Origin: Bacteroidales bacterium
GTDB lineage: Bacteria > Bacteroidota > Bacteroidia > Bacteroidales > UBA932
Reading direction: 5' to 3'
Assembly (NCBI GenBank): GCA_017400135.1
Contig: JAFPVJ010000016.1
Span: 1-52,708, forward strand
DNA length: 52,708 nucleotides
Below the pieces are notes generated by a model. That model searched no databases and was not told the DNA's origin. It was given only the letters and a program-made list of their open reading frames with translations. The translations under genes were made by a program, and so were the position numbers. Of this stretch, positions 25,301 through 32,889 are shown in pieces (position 1 is the first letter of the stretch; each line of letters starts with the position of its first letter).

Positions 25301-26983
25301 ATGCGGGACCTGTTCCTAGGCACCGGCATCGCACACAGCGTCCTCCTGTTCGCCGTCGTGATCGCGTCCGGCCTCTGGCTGGGCCGTTTCAAGGTCAAGG
25401 GCGTTTCGATCGGTTCGACCTGGATTCTCTTCCTGGGAATCCTGGCCAGTCATTTCGGGCTTCTGGTAGACCCGACCGTGCTTGCCTTCATGAAAGATTT
25501 CGGCCTGATCCTGTTCGTTTTTTCGATCGGATTGCAGGTCGGTCCCGGTTTTTTCCATTCCTTCCGCTCCAGCGGCATCAAACTTAATCTCCTGGCCACG
25601 GGCTTGGTCCTGCTGGCCGTCCTGACGACGCTTGCCATCCACTGGATCACCGGTGAGGAACTCGGCACGATGGTGGGTGTCATGTCGGGCGCCGTCACCA
25701 ATACTCCCGGCCTCGGCGCCGCGCAGCAGACCCTCTCCAACGTCCTTCTCGCAGAGGGCGCCGCCCCGGAAATGGCAGCCCTCGACGCCGCCTCCCTGGC
25801 TTCTTCCTACGCCATCGCCTATCCGCTCGGCGTGCTGGGCGTCATTCTCGTCCTCATCCTTCTCAAGCCCCTTTTCAAGATCGATCTCAAGAAGGAAAAA
25901 GCCCGGGATGCCGAAGACGACACGGCCGACGCGATGGCACGCCGGATGCACTGCGAGGTGGAGAATCCCGCCATTTTCGGCAAAACCCTGAGAGAGGTGA
26001 TGCAAGGACGGGGGGACGATTTCGTGGTCACCCGCCTGATGCGGGACGGCGAGATCGTAATTCCCCACTCCGAAACGATCCTGCAGCAGGGCGACAAGGT
26101 CCTGATCGTGACCACCCAGTCCCACGTGGATGCCATCCGCATCATCTTCGGGGAAGAAGTGCCGCTCCACCTGAAAGACTGGCAGGACCATCAGGTCAAC
26201 CTTGTCAGCAAGCGTCTGACGGTATCCCGTCCCAAGATCAACGGCAAGACCCTGAAGGACCTCAATTTCCGCGCGAAATACGGCGTACAGGTTTCCCGCA
26301 TCCTGCGTACGGGGGTGGAACTCGTGGCCCGTCCGGACATCTTCCTCCAGACCGGAGACATCCTCCAGGTTCTCGGCACGGAAGAGGGCGTCCGGCGTGT
26401 CGAGGAAACGGTCGGCAACAATCCCGACACCCTCCGTCGCCCCAACCTCGTATTCATTTTCTTCGGCATCGCCCTGGGCGTACTATTCGGCTCCATTCCC
26501 ATCCATTTCCCCGGTATCCCGCAGCCGGTCAAGCTCGGACTGGCCGGCGGTCCGCTGATCGTCGCCATCATACTGGGCGCCTTCGGTCCCCGCTGGGGCA
26601 TCAGCACCTTTACGACCGTCAGCGCCAACATGATGATACGCGAGATCGGCATCAGCTTTTTCCTTGCAGCGGTCGGACTCGGCGCCGGACAGACCTTCGT
26701 CTCCTCGTTGATGGCCGGCGGCTGGTGGTGGATCCTGTACGGCTTCCTGATCACGGTACTGCCCTGCCTGCTGATCGCCGTCATCGCCCGCCTGTGCAAA
26801 GTCAATTTCTTCCAGATTTGCGGCCTGGTCGCCGGCGGAATGACAAATCCCGCATCCCTGGCCTTCGCACAGGACGCCTTTGGCTCCGACTCCGTCTCCG
26901 TCCATTATGCGACGGTCTACCCGCTGACGATGTTCCTGCGGGTGCTCGCCGCCCAGCTGCTGATCCTCGTGGCCTTCACCTGA
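25301..26983 (+). CDS. AspT/YidE-type transporter with two RCK_C domains
   Basis: Inner-membrane carrier of the aspartate:alanine exchanger (AAE) family. The layout is symmetric: five or six helices starting VLLFAVVIASGLWLGRFKVKG with the GLILFVFSIGLQVGPGFF motif and VMSGAVTNTPGLGAAQQTL, two cytosolic TrkA-C (RCK_C) domains (about 215-285 and 295-370), then helices with FFLAAVGLGAGQTFV and LVAGGMTNPASLAFAQD. ATG 25301 is preferred; GTG 25280, overlapping the previous stop, would add seven residues and lies within the terminator loop. The substrate in this subfamily (YidE/YbjL) is not known. RCK_C domains suggest gating by a small ligand. Confidence 0.9.
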   Translation: MRDLFLGTGIAHSVLLFAVVIASGLWLGRFKVKGVSIGSTWILFLGILASHFGLLVDPTVLAFMKDFGLILFVFSIGLQVGPGFFHSFRSSGIKLNLLATGLVLLAVLTTLAIHWITGEELGTMVGVMSGAVTNTPGLGAAQQTLSNVLLAEGAAPEMAALDAASLASSYAIAYPLGVLGVILVLILLKPLFKIDLKKEKARDAEDDTADAMARRMHCEVENPAIFGKTLREVMQGRGDDFVVTRLMRDGEIVIPHSETILQQGDKVLIVTTQSHVDAIRIIFGEEVPLHLKDWQDHQVNLVSKRLTVSRPKINGKTLKDLNFRAKYGVQVSRILRTGVELVARPDIFLQTGDILQVLGTEEGVRRVEETVGNNPDTLRRPNLVFIFFGIALGVLFGSIPIHFPGIPQPVKLGLAGGPLIVAIILGAFGPRWGISTFTTVSANMMIREIGISFFLAAVGLGAGQTFVSSLMAGGWWWILYGFLITVLPCLLIAVIARLCKVNFFQICGLVAGGMTNPASLAFAQDAFGSDSVSVHYATVYPLTMFLRVLAAQLLILVAFT

Positions 26984-27052
26984 CGGGCCGCCGAATTGCT
27001 TTTTAACTGACAATTTGCGATATTTGCCGCACGTTTGCGCAACGATTTGATT

Positions 27053-28645
27053 ATGAAGAAATATTTGCTTCCCCTCCTTTGTCTGGCCGTGGCGGCCGGA
27101 TGTTCCTCCAAGGGTGACCCGGTGCAGGAACAGTTGGATGAGTTTGCTCCCATCCAGATCGGTTCCTCTTTCTTCGAGGGCATTTCCGACAATGGCCGCG
27201 AGGTCCTCAATTACTTCAAGCAGGCCTCCGCGGAAGTGGACAACATCTACTGGGACCAGAGTTTCGGTGACAGGAAAGAACTGGACAAGCTTTCCCGCCT
27301 CCAGCGTGAATGGGCCGAGGTCAACTACGGCCCCTGGAACCGCACCGACGGCCAGGCATTCGCCGAAGGCTGGACGGCCCGCCCGCTCGGCGCCAACTTC
27401 TACCCCGCCGACATGAGCGAGGAGGAGTTCCTCGCCTGCGAGGACCCCGAGAAGGAGAATCCCTACACGCTGCTCCGCCGGGACGCAGAGGGCAATCTCG
27501 TGACCGTCTGGTACCACGACGCCTACAAGGACCGGATCGAAAAGATCAAGTCCTACCTGACTGCAGCGGCCAACTATACGATCAAGCCCAGTGTGCGCGA
27601 GTATCTCCTGGCCAGGATCGAGGCCCTTCAGACCGACGATTACTACAAGAGTAACCTGATCTGGCTCGGGATGCAGGACAGCAAGATGGATCTCATACTC
27701 GGTCCCGCCGAGACGGAAGACGACCGCCTGCGCGGTGTCAAGACTTCATACGAATCATACGTCCTGCTCAAGGACCTGGAGCTCACCGCCACGATCAACA
27801 CCCTCGCGGAACGCATCCCCGCTTTCCAGGCGGAACTCCCCTGCGATGCGCAGTACAAGGCCTTCGAGCCGGGAGCGGGATCCACGATCTATGCGTACGA
27901 CATGGTCTACGCTGCCGGTGCTGCCAACGCCGGCGTCAAGAAAATCGCCGTCAACCGTCCGTACGATCTGCGTGTCCAGGCCGAACAGGGCACCCGCACC
28001 GCCGTGCTGAACAACGTCATCCATTCGAAATATCTCAAGATCATCCTGCCCGCAGGACGTCTGCTGCTGACCCGCGACCAGAGCGCCAACCTGAGCGGAA
28101 AGGCCTTCTTCTGGAACACCGTGATGCGCGAGATCGCACACGGCATCGGTGTCAAGGAAACGGTCTCCGGCAAAGGCACCGTCACCGAGGCCCTCGGCGA
28201 TGAGGCGTTGACGGTTGAAAAGGTCAAGGACAACGCCCTCGGCCTTTACCTCAACCTTCAGGCCATCGCCGCCGGGCAGACCGACCCGACCGTGCGCCGC
28301 GAGGATGCCCTGGCGACCTTCGTCGTCTCCACCATCCGCTCCGCCCGCTTCGGCGAAGCCACTGCCCTGGGCCGCGGCAACATCATCCTCTACAACTTCC
28401 TCAAGGAGAAAGAGGCCTTCAGCATCGACCGCAGCGGCCATTACCTGGTGGATTTCGACAAGGCGGAACAAGCCGTCACCGAACTGGCTTCCCGTGTCCT
28501 GACGATCCAGGGCGAAGGCGACAGCGCCGCCGCCCACCAGCTCATCGAGACCTACGGCACCCCGTCCGAGTCTCTGCTGCTGGATTTCGCCGCTATGAAA
28601 CGCGCCCGCATCCCGGTGGACGTCCGCTTCCAGTTTGTCTGGTAG
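27053..28645 (+). CDS. M49-like lipoprotein, zinc site lost (probable pseudo-peptidase)
   Basis: Lipoprotein (LLCLAVAAGC lipobox) of 530 residues related to the dipeptidyl-peptidase III (M49) fold common in Bacteroidetes. The helix that should read HExxH reads MREIAHGIG (R359, E360, H363), and the second motif, usually EExxAD before LGLY, reads VEKVKDNALGLY (E389, K390), so two of three zinc ligands are replaced by basic residues. Each change is one transition from a canonical codon (CGC for CAC, AAG for GAG). The rest of the chain is intact with normal codon use. The ATG at 27053 is chosen for its signal peptide. It follows the transporter by 69 nt and ends with a terminator at 28675. A non-catalytic binding role is inferred. 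Confidence 0.8.
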   Translation: MKKYLLPLLCLAVAAGCSSKGDPVQEQLDEFAPIQIGSSFFEGISDNGREVLNYFKQASAEVDNIYWDQSFGDRKELDKLSRLQREWAEVNYGPWNRTDGQAFAEGWTARPLGANFYPADMSEEEFLACEDPEKENPYTLLRRDAEGNLVTVWYHDAYKDRIEKIKSYLTAAANYTIKPSVREYLLARIEALQTDDYYKSNLIWLGMQDSKMDLILGPAETEDDRLRGVKTSYESYVLLKDLELTATINTLAERIPAFQAELPCDAQYKAFEPGAGSTIYAYDMVYAAGAANAGVKKIAVNRPYDLRVQAEQGTRTAVLNNVIHSKYLKIILPAGRLLLTRDQSANLSGKAFFWNTVMREIAHGIGVKETVSGKGTVTEALGDEALTVEKVKDNALGLYLNLQAIAAGQTDPTVRREDALATFVVSTIRSARFGEATALGRGNIILYNFLKEKEAFSIDRSGHYLVDFDKAEQAVTELASRVLTIQGEGDSAAAHQLIETYGTPSESLLLDFAAMKRARIPVDVRFQFVW

Positions 28646-28674
28646 AGGCGACGACTGGGTTTCGAAATTGTTTC

Positions 28675-28702
28675 AGCCGCCCTTCGTCGGGGCGGCTTTT
28701 TC
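28675..28702 (+). terminator. intrinsic terminator of the M49-like gene
   Basis: agccgccc (28675-28682) pairs perfectly with gggcggct (28690-28697) around a 7-nt loop, followed by T4-5. It separates the M49-like gene from the recombinase gene. Confidence 0.88.
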
Positions 28703-28734
28703 GTTTGACAATCATCTTAATTAATCATAACACT

Positions 28735-29664
28735 ATGACTATGAACCAGAAAACCTTCAAGGAAGTCTCGGATCTCTGGAAACGGGACAAGAAACAGTAC
28801 GTGAAAGAATCCAGCTATTCCACCTACGTACTATTGTTGAACAAGCATCTCCTGCCTGCCTTCGGCGATTCGACGGAGGTCACGGAGAGCGAAGTGCAGG
28901 TTTTCGCGCTGCGCAAACTGGACGAAGGACTCAGTATCAAGAGCGTCCGCGAATTGGTGCTGATCCTCAAGATGGTGGTCCGTTTCGGGGCAAAGGCCGG
29001 CTGCTGGCCGGTCCCCGACTGGAACATCCGCTATCCCACGGAACAGGCGGCGCCGGACCTCGAGGTGCTCAACCGGCAGGACCAGCGGCGCATCCTGTCC
29101 CACATCAAGGACCATTTCACCTGTCGGAACCTCGGCATCTACATCTGCCTGGCGGCCGGACTGCGCATCGGAGAAGTCTGCGCCCTGCAGTGGCAGGATC
29201 TCGACATGGTCGACGAAGTCATCCGCGTCCGCAAGACGCTCGGCCGGGTCTACCAGCCCGACGGCACGAACCATCACTCTCGCCTGGTCCTGGGCCAGCC
29301 CAAGACCGTCAATGCCGTCCGGGAAGTCCCGATGTCCCGGGAGATGATCCGGCTGGTCCGCCCCCTCACACGGGTGGTCAATCCGGAATTTTTCCTGCTG
29401 AGCAACGACAAAAAGCCCCTCGAACCCAAGACCTACCGGAGCTATTACAAACGATTCATGTCAGACCTGGGTGTCTCCGACCTGAAATTCCACGGCCTTC
29501 GGCACAGTTTCGCCACGCGTTGCATCGAAAGCGGCTGCGATTACAAGACCGTCAGCGTCCTGCTGGGGCACGCCAACATCGGCACGACCCTCAACCTTTA
29601 CGTCCACCCCAACCTGGACCAGAAGAAGAAGTGTATCGAAAAGGTTTTCCGGCATTTGGGGTAG
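28735..29664 (+). CDS. tyrosine recombinase (orphan, XerC/D-like)
   Basis: Site-specific recombinase of 309 residues. N-terminal SAM-like core-binding domain (residues 1-110), then the catalytic domain with arginine in AAGLRIGEVCALQW, HxxR box HGLRHSFATRC, second histidine in LLGHANIGTTLNLYVHP and the tyrosine in NLYVHP. All catalytic residues are in place. The ATG at 28735 or 28741 is likely. There are no other mobile-element genes around, so it could act as a shufflon or promoter-inversion enzyme, as is common in Bacteroidales, or be a domesticated relic. It is directly followed by the promoter of a large surface-protein operon, but I found no convincing inverted repeats around that promoter. 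Confidence 0.92.
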   Translation: MTMNQKTFKEVSDLWKRDKKQYVKESSYSTYVLLLNKHLLPAFGDSTEVTESEVQVFALRKLDEGLSIKSVRELVLILKMVVRFGAKAGCWPVPDWNIRYPTEQAAPDLEVLNRQDQRRILSHIKDHFTCRNLGIYICLAAGLRIGEVCALQWQDLDMVDEVIRVRKTLGRVYQPDGTNHHSRLVLGQPKTVNAVREVPMSREMIRLVRPLTRVVNPEFFLLSNDKKPLEPKTYRSYYKRFMSDLGVSDLKFHGLRHSFATRCIESGCDYKTVSVLLGHANIGTTLNLYVHPNLDQKKKCIEKVFRHLG

Positions 29665-29672
29665 CTTCCGTA

Positions 29673-29704
29673 TTGGATTATCCTTCGGATTTTTCGTAAA
29701 TTTG
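29673..29704 (+). promoter_or_regulatory. promoter of the surface-lipoprotein operon
   Basis: TTG (29673-29675), 21 nt, TAAATTTG (29697-29704). Start near 29711 leaves about 22 nt before the ATG at 29733. A short ATCC-TTC-GGAT hairpin within the spacer followed by T5 may also weakly end the recombinase transcript. Confidence 0.7.
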
Positions 29705-29732
29705 GAAGAATATACCTTTCTTACACGCTGAG

Positions 29733-32700
29733 ATGAAAAAACTCTTGCTTCTTGCCCTCTTCGGACTTCTGATCGCGTCCTGCGAGCCCAAAGACCCGAA
29801 AGAGGAAACCTTCGCCGTCACATCGGTTTCCCTGAGCCAGGCGACGGCGGAAATGATTCCCGGGGAAACCGCCCAGCTCATCGCGACGGTCCTGCCCGCC
29901 AACGCCACCGACAAATCCGTCAACTGGGCTTCGTCCAAGCAGTCGGTCGCCACCGTCTCCAATTCCGGACTCGTAACGGCCCTGGCGGAAGGTTCCACGA
30001 CCATCACGGCCTCCTGCGGCGGCAAATCGGCCACCTGCCAGGTGACCGTGAGCAAAGGGATCGTGGCCGTCAGCGGCGTGACGCTGGACCAAACGGATCT
30101 CAACCTGGCCGTCGGAGATGAAGCGCTGCTCAAAGCGACCGTTTCCCCGGATGACGCGACCGACCGGGCCGTCACATGGTCAAGTTCCAATTCCGGCATC
30201 GTCACCGTGGACCAGGGAGGACGCGTCAAAGCCATCGCGGAAGGATCCGCCACCATTACGGCGGCCGCCGGTGGCAAGACGGCCAGTTGCAAGATCAGCG
30301 TCTTGCGCGGGATTGTCCCTGTCGCTTCCGTTGCTCTGGACCGCATCTCCGTTACTTTGGAAGAGAACCAAACCACGACCCTCATAGCCACCGTCAGCCC
30401 GGCCGACGCCACAGACAAGACCGTCACCTGGTCCACCTCCGACGCCTCCGTCGCAACGGTCGGACAAGACGGTCTCGTGACTGCGGTCAAGCAGGGCGCC
30501 ACGACCATTACCGCAAAGGCAGGCAGCCAGACAGCTACCTGCAAGGTAACCGTCAAGAAGAAAGTCATCCCTGTCGCAGCCGTCTCCATCAGCCGGACCA
30601 GTCTGAATATGGTTAAAGGACAGACGGAAACCCTCACGGCCACCGTCAGTCCGGAAGACGCAACGGACAAGACTGTCACCTGGAGCAGCTCCGACGCCAC
30701 CATCGTCAGCGTAGACCAGACCGGAAAAATGACCGCTCTCCAGGGCGGCAGCGCCACCGTCATGGCCAAGGCCGGCGACCAATCGGCCACCTGCTCCGTC
30801 ACCGTGACCGTACCCGTGCAGAGCCTCACCCTCGACCGGGTCACCGTCACGCTGGAGGAGAAGCAGACCACGACGCTCGTCGCCACCGTCAGCCCCTCGG
30901 ATGCGACTGATAAGACCGTCACCTGGACCTCGTCCGACGAGACCGTCGCCAGCGTCGACCAGAACGGCAAGGTGACGGCCCTTCACGTGGGCATGGCCAA
31001 TATAGTGGCCCGGGCCGGGGAGAAAACGGCCGTCTGCAACGTGACCGTCACCCAGGAAGTGATCCCCGTGAAGTCCGTGGGCCTGAACAAGACCCGCCTG
31101 AACCTGACGGTCGGCGCCGTCGAGCAGCTGACTGCCACCGTCAACCCGGACAACGCGACTGACAAGACGATCACGTGGACCAGTTCCGATGCCACCATCG
31201 TGAGTGTCGATCCGAGCGGCAAGGTAAAGGCCCTCAAGGGCGGCACCGCCACGATTACCGCGGCCGCCGGAGACAAGTCGGCCACGGCTTTCGTGGATGT
31301 CCTGGAAGTGACGCCCGGATCCGTGGAGATAGAAGGGAAGGGAGGAAAGTTCGATGTCAGCGTCATTACCACTCGGTCCTATCACATCAGCTCCAAGCCA
31401 GACTGGGTCCAGGAGGTTTCGGTGGAGAAGCAAGTCCACCATTTCGAAGTTCCGACCAACGATTCGGACCAGGAACGGAGCGGCGTCATCTCCATCTGCG
31501 ACGACGAGGGGACCTGCCTCGCCTGTTTGGTCAAGCAGGCTGGTTTCCGACAGTTGGAGGTCGATCTTGACGAATTGTTCTTTGATCTGAACGGAGGCCG
31601 GGAGGAAGTGAAGGTATCTTCCACGATGAACTGGACCGTCTCTTCCAGCGAGAGCTGGTGTTCGGTTTCCCCCTCCAGCGGCTCCCACGACGGAGCATTC
31701 AGTGTCACGGTGGGAGAATACCGGGTACAGGGCACGCGCCAGGCGACCCTGACGGTGCGGGCCGGCGACCTGGTCCAGACCATTCGTGTCGAGCAGGACG
31801 GTATCATTCCGTTCTCTCTCTCTCCCACTTCCGTGGAATTCGGAGACATGGGCGGGACTTTCGAGATAAAGGTCAGGACCTCTTCCGGCTATCACCTGAG
31901 CGGCATGCCGGACTGGATCACCGAAAAGTCCGTCCATAACAAGACCCATGTCTTCCAGGTGGCCGCCAACCCTACAGACCAGGAACGCAGCGGTGTCGTC
32001 TCCTTCTGCGACGATGAAGGAACCTGCCTGTCCTGTCTTGTCCGTCAGGCGCCGCACATCTTTGGTCCCGACGAAGTGGACTGGAGCAGAGAGTTCTATC
32101 ACCGATCTCTGTACCTGCGCTTTACCGCCACTTGGTGTGGCTATTGTCCCCGGATGGCCTCTGCCATCAAAAAGGCCCAGGCTCAAATCCCTGGAAAACT
32201 GGAAGCCGTCAGCCTGCACGGGAGCGGCAGTTCGCTGTATTTCTCTCCCACAGGAACACTGGAGAACCAGTTCGGCATCAGCGGATACCCGGCCGGCATT
32301 TTAGACTGTCGGAGACAAATCCCAAATTACAACGACATCTCCGTGACCGCGTCGGTCACCGTGGATGCCGTTCGGCAGAGGGAATCTTCCCTGCCCACCG
32401 TGACCACGGCAGGTTGGAAATCCACCTTGTCGGGACAGACTCTCTCTCTGGAGACTTATCTCTTCTTCAAGGAAGCCGGCAACTACAAAGTGACCGTACT
32501 GCTCGTGGAAGATGGCATTGTCGCCAAGCAGACGGATTACGACAACGGCGACCAGAACAATTACCGCCACGACGGCGTGGCTCGGGTTGCCGTGAGCAAC
32601 ATCGCAGGAGAGTCGGTCTCCATTTCCTCCGCCCGGACGAGACTTGTCCGGAATTACTCGGTCAACATCCCGTCCTCCTATGTCAAGGATAACCTGAGAA

Positions 32701-32885
32701 TCCTGGTATACATCCAGCGCGCATACGGCAACGGCGTAAACAAGATCGACAGCTCCGACTTCAATGGTTATTTCGTTGACAACTGCGTTTCCGGCAAGGC
32801 CGGATCTACCATGCGCCCTCCCGTGATATCTTCTGCGGGAGGAGGCAATGAGGATGTCACGGATGGAAAACCCATAAACTGGTAA
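29733..32885 (+). CDS. surface lipoprotein: six Big_2, three BACON-like, Omp28/thioredoxin-like domain
   Basis: A 1050-residue lipoprotein (LLIASC, Cys17). Six Ig-like Big_2 repeats of about 83 residues span 27-524, each with a VSPxDATDKTVTWSSSD-type core. Three BACON-like domains follow (525-603, 604-690, 691-775); the first and third are near copies, each with CDDEGTCLxCLV, giving a CxxC in the domain's last strand. The C terminus (776-1050) is an Omp28-type domain with a thioredoxin active-site pattern RFTATWCGYCPRM (C802, C805). The tandem Ig domains suggest a stalk holding the redox domain away from the cell, a reading based on architecture only. First gene of a six-gene run; the next gene is 4 nt away. 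Confidence 0.88.
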   Translation: MKKLLLLALFGLLIASCEPKDPKEETFAVTSVSLSQATAEMIPGETAQLIATVLPANATDKSVNWASSKQSVATVSNSGLVTALAEGSTTITASCGGKSATCQVTVSKGIVAVSGVTLDQTDLNLAVGDEALLKATVSPDDATDRAVTWSSSNSGIVTVDQGGRVKAIAEGSATITAAAGGKTASCKISVLRGIVPVASVALDRISVTLEENQTTTLIATVSPADATDKTVTWSTSDASVATVGQDGLVTAVKQGATTITAKAGSQTATCKVTVKKKVIPVAAVSISRTSLNMVKGQTETLTATVSPEDATDKTVTWSSSDATIVSVDQTGKMTALQGGSATVMAKAGDQSATCSVTVTVPVQSLTLDRVTVTLEEKQTTTLVATVSPSDATDKTVTWTSSDETVASVDQNGKVTALHVGMANIVARAGEKTAVCNVTVTQEVIPVKSVGLNKTRLNLTVGAVEQLTATVNPDNATDKTITWTSSDATIVSVDPSGKVKALKGGTATITAAAGDKSATAFVDVLEVTPGSVEIEGKGGKFDVSVITTRSYHISSKPDWVQEVSVEKQVHHFEVPTNDSDQERSGVISICDDEGTCLACLVKQAGFRQLEVDLDELFFDLNGGREEVKVSSTMNWTVSSSESWCSVSPSSGSHDGAFSVTVGEYRVQGTRQATLTVRAGDLVQTIRVEQDGIIPFSLSPTSVEFGDMGGTFEIKVRTSSGYHLSGMPDWITEKSVHNKTHVFQVAANPTDQERSGVVSFCDDEGTCLSCLVRQAPHIFGPDEVDWSREFYHRSLYLRFTATWCGYCPRMASAIKKAQAQIPGKLEAVSLHGSGSSLYFSPTGTLENQFGISGYPAGILDCRRQIPNYNDISVTASVTVDAVRQRESSLPTVTTAGWKSTLSGQTLSLETYLFFKEAGNYKVTVLLVEDGIVAKQTDYDNGDQNNYRHDGVARVAVSNIAGESVSISSARTRLVRNYSVNIPSSYVKDNLRILVYIQRAYGNGVNKIDSSDFNGYFVDNCVSGKAGSTMRPPVISSAGGGNEDVTDGKPINW

Positions 32886-32889
32886 GGCT

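Noticed and set aside
29665-29732. Possible invertible promoter upstream of the adhesin operon
   Set aside because: Only a 5-bp CTTCC/GGAAG pair flanks the promoter, too short for a recombinase inversion site.
29810-31310. Repeats in the adhesin gene considered as a CRISPR-like array
   Set aside because: They are about 250-bp degenerate repeats in frame that encode Big_2 domains.
30180-32219. Minus-strand open frame of 679 codons opposite the Big_2 adhesin
   Set aside because: Repetitive Gly/Asp-rich translation produced by the DNA repeats of the adhesin; no independent signals.
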